Source of the DNA: Candidatus Eisenbacteria bacterium
Lineage (GTDB): Bacteria > Orphanbacterota > Orphanbacteria > Orphanbacterales > Orphanbacteraceae
Length of the DNA: 64,000 bases
Assembly (NCBI GenBank): GCA_016930695.1
Contig: JAFGGD010000055.1
Location: 1-64,000, forward strand
Reading direction: 5' to 3'
Below, one piece after another: positions 18,691-26,193 of the stretch. Numbering within the stretch: the stretch's first letter is position 1; each line of letters opens with the position of its first letter. Below the pieces are notes generated by a model. The model worked only from the letters and a program-made list of their open reading frames with translations, had not been told where the DNA came from and did no database searches. Position numbers and translations under genes: made by a program.

Positions 18691-20097
18691 TTAGATGTGA
18701 ATCGGTCCCTCGCCCGCGGCGTCCAGCGCCGCCTCGTGAATCGCCTCGCTCAGCGTCGGGTGCGGGTGGATCGTCCGGGCGAGCCCGTCGATGTCCCCCT
18801 CCGCTTCCATGAGCGCCGCGAGCCCCGACACCATCTCCGTCACGTGGTGCCCGATGAGGTGCGCCCCCAGAATCTCGCCGTACTTCGCGTCCGCGATCAG
18901 CTTGACGAAACCGGCCGGCGCGCCCGCCACGGACGCCTTGGAGTTCGCAGAGAAGGGGAAACGCCCGATCCGGATCTCGCGGCCGCCCTCTTTCGCCTGC
19001 TCCTCGGTGAGACCCACCCACGCCACCTCCGGCGTCGTGTAGACGCAGGCGGGGACGCGGTCGTAATGGATCGGTTTCGGGTCGCGGCCGGCGATCATTT
19101 CCACCGCGACCACACCCTCCTCGCTCGCCACGTGGGCGAGAGCCGGTGTGGGAACGATGTCGCCGATGGCGTAAATCCCCTTCACGGCCGTCTCCATCCG
19201 CGGGCCGACGGAGACGAATCCCCGCTCGATTTTCACTCCGGCTTCTTCAAGGCCGATCCCTTCCGTCACCGGGCGGCGGCCGACGGCGACGAGGAGTTTC
19301 TCGGCGCGGACCGTCTCCTTTTCGCCCCCCTCCTTCTCCATCACCACGTCGAGGGGCCCTTCCGAGCCGCCGGAGAGGGAGGCGAACTTGGTGCCGACGC
19401 GGACGTCGATGCCCCGTTTCTTGAGGGCGCGGCCCAGTTCGGCGCCCACTTCGGCGTCGCCGAGGGGGTTCAGCGTGGGGAGCATCTCCACGAGAGTGAC
19501 CTTCACGCCGAAACCATGGAAGAGCGAAGCGAACTCGACCCCCACCGCGCCGCCGCCGAGGACGACCATCGACTTCGGGAGTTCTTCCAGCATGAGCGCG
19601 TCGTCGCTGGAGATCACGCTTTTCCCGTCGAAGTCGGCCCCCCGGATCGACGCGATCCGCGAGCCGGTGGCGACGATGATCTGCTTCGCCTCGACCTCCG
19701 ACGCTTCGCCCCCGGCGGGCGTGACGGCGATCTTTCCCGGTGAGGCGATACGGCCGGCGCCGCGGATCACGTCGACGCCGTTCTTCTTCATCAGAAACTC
19801 GATACCCTTGGTGTTCTTGGTCACCACCGCCTTCTTGCGGCGTTGCAGCGCGGACCAGTCGAATGCGTGCTCCTTCACGCTCACGCCGTAGGGCTTCATC
19901 CCGCCGATCCCCTCGACCATCTCCGCGGCGTGGAGGAGCGCCTTGGTGGGGATGCAACCCCAGTTGAGGCAGGTCCCGCCGAGGCTCTCCTCCTTCTCGA
20001 CGATTACGGCGCGCATGCCCAATTGCGCCGCCCGGATCGCGGCGACATACCCGCCAGGCCCGGCGCCAATTATCGCAATATCATAAGGTTGGCTCAT
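18691..20097 (-). CDS. lpdA: Dihydrolipoyl dehydrogenase (E3)
   Basis: ATG 20097 follows GGGGAGGAGAG, giving 468 residues; the longer frame to 20220 enters a repeat. FAD loop IIGAGPGGYVAAIRAAQLG, redox disulfide GGTCLNWGCIPTK, NAD loop VVLGGGAVGVEFA and the C-terminal HPHPTLSE His-Glu pair identify it. It reoxidises dihydrolipoamide using NAD+. It heads the operon lpdA-E2-lipB-lipA-ABC ATPase. Confidence 0.97.
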   Translation of the reverse strand: MSQPYDIAIIGAGPGGYVAAIRAAQLGMRAVIVEKEESLGGTCLNWGCIPTKALLHAAEMVEGIGGMKPYGVSVKEHAFDWSALQRRKKAVVTKNTKGIEFLMKKNGVDVIRGAGRIASPGKIAVTPAGGEASEVEAKQIIVATGSRIASIRGADFDGKSVISSDDALMLEELPKSMVVLGGGAVGVEFASLFHGFGVKVTLVEMLPTLNPLGDAEVGAELGRALKKRGIDVRVGTKFASLSGGSEGPLDVVMEKEGGEKETVRAEKLLVAVGRRPVTEGIGLEEAGVKIERGFVSVGPRMETAVKGIYAIGDIVPTPALAHVASEEGVVAVEMIAGRDPKPIHYDRVPACVYTTPEVAWVGLTEEQAKEGGREIRIGRFPFSANSKASVAGAPAGFVKLIADAKYGEILGAHLIGHHVTEMVSGLAALMEAEGDIDGLARTIHPHPTLSEAIHEAALDAAGEGPIHI

Positions 20098-20152
20098 CCG
20101 TTCTCTCCTCCCCACGTCGCCTCCCCGGGGGGAAATGGAGGCGCGGCTTTTT

Positions 20153-20161
20153 AGTTTAGCA
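20153..20161 (-). promoter_or_regulatory. Extended -10 promoter candidate for the lipoate/E3-E2 operon
   Basis: On the minus strand TGC directly precedes TAAACT, about 56 bases before the lpdA start. No good -35 is visible. A nearby CCCCGGGGGG tract may form a small leader hairpin. Confidence 0.3.
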
Positions 20162-20210
20162 CAGGGAGGGATCGCGTTCCCGTCCGGCGGGACGGGGCGG
20201 GACGGAACAC

Positions 20211-20261
20211 GTAACCACACACCTTTTCCCTCGCTTCACTCGGGAAAAGGTATCTGGTTAC
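20211..20261. repeat. REP-like inverted repeat
   Basis: GTAACCACACACCTTTTCCC pairs with GGGAAAAGGTATCTGGTTAC across a short loop. One arm has diverged (CACAC for AGATA). It lies between the lpdA start and the lipoprotein stop and marks the left flank of the lipoprotein gene. Confidence 0.8.
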
Positions 20262-20277
20262 GGATCGGTTCCGGATC

Positions 20278-21558
20278 TCACTCGTTGGTGAGAATCACGT
20301 CGAGGTAACCGGTGGGATCATCGCCTCTCCCGCGGATCTCGTAGCGGTCCGGTTCGGCGATCCACGCGGTGATTGCGCCGCAGATCGTTTCCGCCTCTTC
20401 GTTCCAGGAAAAGGGGCTGGAAAGAAATACATGACCATCATCCAGGTGGTATGGATTGTAGGGGATATGCGCGCCGGGAAGGAGATCGACCACCCGCCTC
20501 CCGTCGGAGAGGGTATCGGCGGCGGCGGTCGGATAGATTCCCCCGTTCGCGTCGGCATAGGCTTCGAAAGCCTTTTGGATGGTCCGCATGTTCCGGGCGA
20601 GTTGATCATTCAAGGGAGGCGTGGTCACCATGGTGTCGATGAGTCCAGAGGATTCCCTTCCTCTCCCGCGAATGGTGTACTCGTCGATCCTGGCTGTCGT
20701 CGCGGCTATGCTGCCTGAACTGGCCGCGGGTGCTGCGTTCCAGTTGAATACCGTCGTACACCCCGTGTACGGATCTATGGGATATACCGTTCCCGGCAGA
20801 AGATCCACAAGACAGTCTCCCTCGTACGTCGGGTCGGCCGCGGCCGTCGGATAGACTCCTCCCGACAGCTCCGCGAAACGCTCGAAAGCCCTTCCAATGA
20901 GAATCATATTCTCGACCACCGCGGCTTCCATGTCGGCCCATCTTTCGTCGATGTAGATCGTGTGCAGGGTAGCCGTCCCGGTTAGATTTATTTCGTAATA
21001 CAGAAGATCCTTCGGACAGAAACCAAGAAAGGCTGTCTCCCCAGGAGGAGCGATCGCGGTGAATTCGATCCTCTGACGAATCCACGTTCTGATCCATACA
21101 AACCCCTGAAGCGTGTCTTCATACTCGATCAGGATGGACCGCCCCGATTGCCGAGGCCGGATTTCTCCTTCCTCTTCCAGAACGAGAACGGTGTTCTCCG
21201 GATCATGCGTGGTCATGCAGACTGGACTGGACAGCCGGCACCAATCCGGAAAGTAAATTGTGCTCGGAAGCTCGGCGATTCCCGAGTCCCCCTCTTCCGG
21301 GAGACAGCTGGAACCGGGCGTGGGAAGGGATTGAAAATCGAAGACGGCCAATGTTCCCGCGACGGCCCGGAACGCGTCCGGATCGCGGGTAATCATAATG
21401 TGCCGTGTGTTCGGTTCGAAGTCCTCCCCCGCGATCGAGGGGGGAGAGAGCTGAAGGGAAGGATCGGGCGCGGAAACAAGATCCTCTTCGCCCCCGCATC
21501 CCGCGAGAGAGAGAACCACCACCGACGCCGACGCGAGAAACACCCAGAACCATCTCAT
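20278..21558 (-). CDS. Secreted lipoprotein with two pseudopilin-like (GspG-type) domains
   Basis: The 426 residues start with a lipoprotein signal peptide ending LSLAGC (Cys about residue 21), preceded by AAGGAG. The central part (to about 210) is unrecognised. Two homologous blocks follow. The first begins NMILIGRAFERFAELSGG with VYPTAAADPTYEGD, the second NMRTIQKAFEAYADANGG with IYPTAAADTLSDGR. Each contains VDLLPG and ends near RY/YTIRGRG. The helix-x-YPT pattern is that of GspG-like pseudopilins, but the prepilin leader is replaced by a lipid anchor. Base composition is visibly lower in GC than its neighbours, and palindromic repeats flank it on both sides. Confidence 0.8.
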   Translation of the reverse strand: MRWFWVFLASASVVVLSLAGCGGEEDLVSAPDPSLQLSPPSIAGEDFEPNTRHIMITRDPDAFRAVAGTLAVFDFQSLPTPGSSCLPEEGDSGIAELPSTIYFPDWCRLSSPVCMTTHDPENTVLVLEEEGEIRPRQSGRSILIEYEDTLQGFVWIRTWIRQRIEFTAIAPPGETAFLGFCPKDLLYYEINLTGTATLHTIYIDERWADMEAAVVENMILIGRAFERFAELSGGVYPTAAADPTYEGDCLVDLLPGTVYPIDPYTGCTTVFNWNAAPAASSGSIAATTARIDEYTIRGRGRESSGLIDTMVTTPPLNDQLARNMRTIQKAFEAYADANGGIYPTAAADTLSDGRRVVDLLPGAHIPYNPYHLDDGHVFLSSPFSWNEEAETICGAITAWIAEPDRYEIRGRGDDPTGYLDVILTNE

Positions 21559-21578
21559 CGATCGACTCCTTCATATGG

Positions 21579-21595
21579 GTAACCAGATACCTTTT
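21579..21595 (+). repeat. Half-copy of the REP-like palindrome
   Basis: GTAACCAGATACCTTTT with no nearby complementary arm lies upstream of the lipoprotein start. Confidence 0.6.
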
Positions 21596-21702
21596 TCAGG
21601 ATTCCTATATCTCAATCATCGGCATTCCTGGCGGGTGAAGTGAGAGACATCGCAATCGGTTCCGAGGGGCCGATGGGCAAGGAATGAACAGGCCTTCATT
21701 TC

Positions 21703-21720
21703 GTAACCAGATACCTTTTC
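21703..21720 (+). repeat. Half-copy of the REP-like palindrome
   Basis: GTAACCAGATACCTTTTC, followed by GCTCGCC, is the left part of the full unit at 21808-21858. Confidence 0.65.
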
Positions 21721-21732
21721 GCTCGCCATCCC

Positions 21733-21786
21733 GGTACCGGACACCTTTTTCCCTCCCTGTGGTCGGGAAAATGAGAGTCAGGTACC
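21733..21786. repeat. Variant REP-like inverted repeat (GGTACC type)
   Basis: Arms starting GGTACCGGACACC and ending GAGTCAGGTACC enclose TTTTTCCC/GGGAAAA. The layout matches the GTAACCAGATACC family, but with different outer bases, so it is a sister subtype. Confidence 0.65.
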
Positions 21787-21807
21787 GGGGGCTGTTCCGG
21801 CTTCCTC

Positions 21808-21858
21808 GTAACCAGATACCTTTTCGCTCGCTGCGCTCGCGAGAAGGTATCTGGTTAC
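21808..21858. repeat. Complete REP-like palindrome
   Basis: Perfect 15-base arms GTAACCAGATACCTT and AAGGTATCTGGTTAC enclose a 21-base centre rich in TCGC/GCGA. This is the best-preserved member of a family with copies at 3.8-3.9, 20.2 and 21.6-21.9 kb. Such units are usually mobilised by RAYT-type transposases encoded elsewhere; none is present here. Confidence 0.85.
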
Positions 21859-21909
21859 GATAGGCACACCTCTTCGCCTCGATGGGGAGCGCCGGTGGCG
21901 GAAGGGGCA

Positions 21910-21938
21910 ATCGATTTCGATTTCGATTTGGATTTCGA
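21910..21938 (+). repeat. Short hexamer tandem repeat
   Basis: About four copies of TTTCGA/TTTGGA lie in tandem between the REP cluster and the B12 riboswitch. Nothing else is recognised in 21859-21985. Confidence 0.5.
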
Positions 21939-21985
21939 CACCGATACTGATAGGTCTGCTCCTGGATGATGGTTGCGAATGAACC

Positions 21986-22014
21986 TTGACGCACCCCCTC
22001 GTCACCCCTACACT
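21986..22014 (+). promoter_or_regulatory. Sigma70-type promoter of the B12 riboswitch-btuB operon
   Basis: TTGACG (21986-21991) and TACACT (22009-22014) are spaced by exactly 17 bases. A start near 22021 would place the whole aptamer in the transcript. Confidence 0.65.
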
Positions 22015-22020
22015 CCCCTC

Positions 22021-22175
22021 CCGACAACCCATCTTCTCCGGCCCGAGGGAAGACGGTGCGAATCCGTCGCGGGCCCGCCGCTGTAACCGGCGACGAAACC
22101 CACGAAACGCCACTGCGGGATCGACCCGCGGGAAGGCGTGGGCGGTAGGACGACCCGGGAGCCAGAAGACCTCGT
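22021..22175 (+). promoter_or_regulatory. Cobalamin riboswitch aptamer
   Basis: The conserved core is clear: GAGGGAAGACGGTGCGAATC, GCCCGCCGCTGTAACCGGCG, CGCCACTG and GGGAAGGCG. They are followed by the B12 box GAGCCAGAAGACCT (22159-22172). These match the adenosyl/methyl-cobalamin aptamer that normally turns off B12 uptake genes when cobalamin is plentiful. It lies directly ahead of btuB. The usual upstream GGTGCTT segment is weak or absent, as in shortened classes. Confidence 0.93.
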
Positions 22176-22230
22176 TCCGGAGACGAGAACCGTCGGCTCG
22201 AGGAAAAGCCGTAGGCGGGGCTCTCTCCTC

Positions 22231-22266
22231 GACCCGTTGCGCGACGCGCGCCCGGGTCTTTCTTTT
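22231..22266 (+). terminator. Riboswitch expression-platform terminator
   Basis: GACCCG (22231-22236) pairs with CGGGTC (22253-22258), with inner GCGCG/CGCGC pairing, followed by TCTTTCTTTT. It lies between the B12 box and the btuB start, so B12 binding probably promotes premature termination. Confidence 0.65.
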
Positions 22267-22307
22267 CCCCCGACTCCGCGTTTCCTTCCGCCGGCAGCGA
22301 GATCGCC

Positions 22308-24449
22308 ATGTCGATTCGCGCCATCGCGCGCCCGGCGGCGTGGGCCCCGTCGGGACAGTGGATCGCCCGCGTCCTGATCGCGTCGGCCGCCCTTCTGGCC
22401 GCCGCGGTCTCCGCATACGCCGAGCCGTCCGCGCAAGCCGCCCAAGCCGAGCAATCCACCGAGCCGGAGCCGGTCTACGGACCGGTCGACACGATCCGCG
22501 TCGAGGGCGCCCCCTGGACCGTCGAGACGGAAGCGCTCCGCCTCCCCTACTCCTCCGAGACGCGCGGCGTCGACGCCGGGACGGAGCGCCTCATCACGCT
22601 TGCCGACGTGCTCGAGGAGGCGGCGGGAGTGCGGGTGCGGCGTTACGGCGGCCTCGGCTCCTACGCCGTCGCCACCATCCGCGGAGGCTCGCCCGGCCAG
22701 GTGGAGGTCTACCTCGACGGCGTCCCTCTGAACAGCGCCCAGTGGGGAGCGACGGATCTCGCCGAACTCCCCATCGGCGACCTCGCCCGCGTCGAGGTGT
22801 ACCGGAGCGGCGCGCCGGCCCGCTTCGGCGTCGCGGGAGTCGGCGGCGTGGTGAACCTGGTCACACGCCCCGCCGGCCCGGCCCGCTCCCTTCTCTCCCT
22901 TTCGGGAGGCAGTTACTCCACATGGAAAACATCGGCGCTCCGCTCCGGCTCCTACGGCGGCGCCGGATACCTGATCGCCTATCACCACATGCAGAGCCGC
23001 GGCGACTTCTCCTTCCTCTACGACCCGGGCACGTCGGTCGCGAACACCGAGGACGACACGACGATGACCCGCGAGAACAACGCCTTCCGGGAGCACGCCG
23101 TCCTCTTCAAGGCGGAGGCGCCGCCGGTCCGCGGCTGGCGTCTGTCGATGCAGGACGATTGGTTTCTGAAGAGAAGCGGCAACCCCGGCCACGGCAACCT
23201 CCTCTACGAAGAGGCGAGCTTCGACGGCCTCTCCCACCGGGCGTCTCTTTCCGCCCTTTCCCCTCGTTTCGCCGGCGGGCGACTGCGTGCCGACCTCACC
23301 GCCCACGCCCGCCGGCGCCGCGACCGCTGGCGGAACCCGGGCGCGGAGCCGACGCTCCACCTCTCCGACTACGAACACCGCATGGAAGGCGAGGGGGCGA
23401 GGGGGATGCTCACCGGATACTGGACCGAGGCGCGGCACGTGATCCGCCTCGGCGCGGAGATCGGCCGGGAATCCTTCATGCCCGTAGATTCCGACCCGCG
23501 GATCGGCGAGGGATTCCGCCGGGAACGCCGATCCCTCGCCCTCGCCGCCGAGAGGGAGATCGTCCTTTGGGGAGGGCGTTTCGTCTGGCTCGACGCCTAT
23601 CGCTATCGCGAGACGCGGGACAACTACCACGGGACCAACCCGTACCACCCGGACCCGTCGGCGCTCGAGGAACCCCATTGGACCGCCTGGCACGGTCCGA
23701 CCTTCGGCGCGACGCTCCGGCCTGCGCGCGGCCTCGCGCTCCGGGCGAACCGCGCCGCCGCCTCCCGGGCGCCCACGCTCTTCGAGCTTTTCGGGACCAG
23801 CGCGCAGGGCTCGATGTCGGACGTGAACCCCAACCCCTCCCTCGTGCCGGAGGAGTCCGTCACCTGGGAGACGGGAATCCGCATGGAGAGACGGCGCGGC
23901 GGAACATGGAACGGGTCGATCGACCTCACCGCCTACCGCGCGACAAGGGATTCGCTCATCTATTTCGTCCAGAACGCGCAGGGGAACTTCACCGCCAAGA
24001 ACCTGGAGCGTTCCGTCGCCGAGGGGATCGAGGCGCGCTTCGACGCGGACCTCCTGCGCGCCCTTTACTTGGAGGGGAGTTTCACCGTCCAGGACGCGCG
24101 GCACACCGGCGATGTGCCGCACTGGAACGGCAAGCGACTCCCCTACGTCTCGCCGCGCGAGCTGTTCCTGCGGGCATCGGCCCGGCGGGGACGCGTCTCC
24201 TTCCGGTACGAATATTTCTGGTACGACCGTTACTACACCGACCGATACAACTCGGAGGAGACGCGCGCCGGGGAGAAGCGACTGCACAACATGGGAGCGC
24301 GCCTTCGCCTCTGGAAGAACCGCGCCTCTCTCGATATCGAGGTCAAAAACATTACGAATCAAACGATCGCCGACGTGTACCGCTATCCCATGCCGGGGAG
24401 AAGCCTGTACGTGACGGCGGAGATCGATTGGACGGAGGGACCGCTCTAA
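22308..24449 (+). CDS. btuB: TonB-dependent outer-membrane cobalamin receptor (BtuB-like)
   Basis: The protein has 713 residues. A signal peptide (about residues 1-41) ends at AYAEP, and a TonB-box-like DTIRVEGAP follows. The plug domain has LADVLEEAAGVRVRRYGGLG, TIRGGSPGQVEVYLDGVPL and RFGVAGVGGVVNLVTRP, typical of BtuB/FepA receptors. The rest is a beta-barrel rich in aromatic, alternating strands. The last strand ends SLYVTAEIDWTEGPL. Control by a cobalamin riboswitch makes corrinoid import across the outer membrane the likely function. No BtuCDF or TonB gene is nearby. Confidence 0.92.
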   Translation: MSIRAIARPAAWAPSGQWIARVLIASAALLAAAVSAYAEPSAQAAQAEQSTEPEPVYGPVDTIRVEGAPWTVETEALRLPYSSETRGVDAGTERLITLADVLEEAAGVRVRRYGGLGSYAVATIRGGSPGQVEVYLDGVPLNSAQWGATDLAELPIGDLARVEVYRSGAPARFGVAGVGGVVNLVTRPAGPARSLLSLSGGSYSTWKTSALRSGSYGGAGYLIAYHHMQSRGDFSFLYDPGTSVANTEDDTTMTRENNAFREHAVLFKAEAPPVRGWRLSMQDDWFLKRSGNPGHGNLLYEEASFDGLSHRASLSALSPRFAGGRLRADLTAHARRRRDRWRNPGAEPTLHLSDYEHRMEGEGARGMLTGYWTEARHVIRLGAEIGRESFMPVDSDPRIGEGFRRERRSLALAAEREIVLWGGRFVWLDAYRYRETRDNYHGTNPYHPDPSALEEPHWTAWHGPTFGATLRPARGLALRANRAAASRAPTLFELFGTSAQGSMSDVNPNPSLVPEESVTWETGIRMERRRGGTWNGSIDLTAYRATRDSLIYFVQNAQGNFTAKNLERSVAEGIEARFDADLLRALYLEGSFTVQDARHTGDVPHWNGKRLPYVSPRELFLRASARRGRVSFRYEYFWYDRYYTDRYNSEETRAGEKRLHNMGARLRLWKNRASLDIEVKNITNQTIADVYRYPMPGRSLYVTAEIDWTEGPL

Positions 24450-24478
24450 GCGACCCGTCCGGAAAGGAACCCCCTTCC

Positions 24479-25897
24479 ATGCGCCGAACCCTCTTCGCCG
24501 TCGCCGTCCCCGCGGCGCTCTCCCTCGCCCTCGCCGCCGGCGCGTCCCGCGCCGAGGACCGCCTCTTCGCCGTCACCACCGACTATGAGACGATCGGGAG
24601 CTGCGCCGAAATCGACCTGGACCCGCCCTTCCCTGCCGCCACCGGCCTGGAGCCGGTCGGCGCCGATCCCCTCGTTCGCTTCTGGCGCAACGAGGTGTAT
24701 GTGATCAACCGCCTCTACGCGGACAACATCCAGGTTCTCGATCCGGACTCGGGATATGAAACGACGCTCGAGTTTTCGGTCGGCGCCGGGAGCAACCCGC
24801 AGGACATCGCCTTTCTCGCGCCGGACCGCGCCTACGTCAGCCGCTTCGAATCGGCTTGGCTCTACGAGGTGAATCCCGCGACCGGCGCGATCCTCGATTC
24901 CATCGACCTTTCCCTCTTCGCCGACGCCGACGGCCTGCCGGAGATGTCGTCGATGGCCGTTTGGGACGGCTTCGTTTTCGTCCAGATCCAAAGGATCGAG
25001 AGGCCCTACTGGACGCCCGTCTCACCGGCGTGGCTCGCCGTGATCGACCCGTCCACCAACGCGCTCGTCGATGTCGACCCGGGAACGCCGGGCGTGCAGG
25101 GGATCGAGCTGACGGGGTTGAACCCGCGGGGGCAGATGATCCTGGACGAAGAGAACGGCGACCTGTACGTCGCCGAGATGGGGGAGTACTTCTCTCTCGA
25201 CGGCGGCGTCGAGAGGGTCGATCTGAACGGATGGACGGCGGAGGGTTTCGTGGTCACCGAAGCGGCGCTCCACGGCGACCTGGGGCCGATCGCCCTGTCC
25301 GGAGGCGCGGGATGGGCGGTCGTCTCCGACGACTGGTTCTTCACCAACCACCTGGTCGCCTTCGACCCTTCGACCGGCGCACTCCTCGACACGCTATACA
25401 CCACGACGGGTTATGTGTCCGATCTGGAGGCGGACGCGCCGACCGGCCGTCTCTTCCTCTGCGACCGAAAGGAGACCGCGCCGGGGGTGCACGTCTTCGA
25501 CGCCGCCTCGGGCGCGCGCCTCACATCCTCGCCCGTGAACACCGGGCTCCCCCCCGCCGACGTGGTGGTTGTCCGGCCCATCACGGCCGGCGTGGCGACG
25601 CCCGGCGAGGAGGATCGCTTTCCCGCGGGCCGCGCCGCACGGGCCCTTCCCAATCCCTTCCGTTCCGGGACGACGATTCTCTTCCACGCGGGCGCGGGAG
25701 CATCCCCGCCGGCCGCCGCGTCGATCTACGACATCCGGGGCCGTCTCGTCCGCGACATCCCGATCCCGCCTGGCGCCGGTTCGATCGACTGGGACGGCCG
25801 CGACGCCTCCGGCCGCGACGCCGCGCCGGGCGTCTACTTCTACAGGATCGATGCGACCCCCGCGCTCCTCACCGGCCGCATGGTCCGCGTCCGGTAG
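24479..25897 (+). CDS. BtuG-like secreted beta-propeller protein with FlgD-like tail
   Basis: ATG 24479 follows GGAAAGGAA; 472 residues. It has a signal peptide to about residue 23 (GASRAED). Repeated propeller blades follow, with motifs such as PQDIAFLAPDRAYVSRF, LYEVNPATGAIL, VIDPSTNALVDV and VAFDPSTGALLDTLY, typical of YncE/DUF5074 proteins. The last 90 residues (RALPNPFRSGTTILF to PGVYFYRIDA) form a FlgD-like secretion/anchoring domain. It starts 29 bases after btuB and is riboswitch-controlled. In Bacteroides, BtuG propellers bind B12 at the cell surface and cap BtuB; an analogous role is inferred here. Confidence 0.8.
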   Translation: MRRTLFAVAVPAALSLALAAGASRAEDRLFAVTTDYETIGSCAEIDLDPPFPAATGLEPVGADPLVRFWRNEVYVINRLYADNIQVLDPDSGYETTLEFSVGAGSNPQDIAFLAPDRAYVSRFESAWLYEVNPATGAILDSIDLSLFADADGLPEMSSMAVWDGFVFVQIQRIERPYWTPVSPAWLAVIDPSTNALVDVDPGTPGVQGIELTGLNPRGQMILDEENGDLYVAEMGEYFSLDGGVERVDLNGWTAEGFVVTEAALHGDLGPIALSGGAGWAVVSDDWFFTNHLVAFDPSTGALLDTLYTTTGYVSDLEADAPTGRLFLCDRKETAPGVHVFDAASGARLTSSPVNTGLPPADVVVVRPITAGVATPGEEDRFPAGRAARALPNPFRSGTTILFHAGAGASPPAAASIYDIRGRLVRDIPIPPGAGSIDWDGRDASGRDAAPGVYFYRIDATPALLTGRMVRVR

Positions 25898-26121
25898 GCG
25901 GAGGTCATCCGCCCTGTTTCCCCTCGCGCATCGAGGGCACAACTCGAGCTTCTAGAAGAAGTTCACGGATGGACGGCGCCGGAGGATTTCAAGAGAGCAA
26001 GTGAGATCGCCGCCGCCGTACGGTTCCCACGGGTTTTTTCTTCTTTAATCTTCAACTTCTACGCACGCGCGCGCTCGATGCGGGGATGGGTTCGTGGCGG
26101 GGACGGATGGAGGGGAAAGAG

Positions 26122-26152
26122 AAAAGGACCGACCATCGCGGCCGGTCCTTTT
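26122..26152. terminator. Bidirectional terminator between the btuG-like gene and nrdJ
   Basis: AAAAGGACCG (26122-26131) and CGGTCCTTTT (26143-26152) form a 10-base stem. T-runs occur on both strands. It lies 42 bases after the nrdJ stop. The rest of 25898-26193 shows nothing else recognisable apart from a T-rich stretch at 26033-26045. Confidence 0.85.
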
Positions 26153-26193
26153 CTTGCCCGAGAGAGTTTTCCGTCCGAAAAAACCTCTCGATA

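Noticed and set aside
21910-21938. Possible CRISPR or phase-variation repeat
   Set aside because: It is only a few imperfect hexamers with no spacers and no adjacent coding start.
21986-25897. A 1303-residue open frame spanning the riboswitch, btuB and the BtuG-like gene
   Set aside because: The first 830 codons are an out-of-frame shadow of btuB and the riboswitch, rich in Arg/Pro. Only the part from 24479 has a signal peptide and recognisable domains.
26015-26045. Separate plus-strand terminator after the BtuG-like gene at the T-rich stretch
   Set aside because: No convincing stem precedes the T-run. The clear bidirectional hairpin at 26122-26152 is sufficient.
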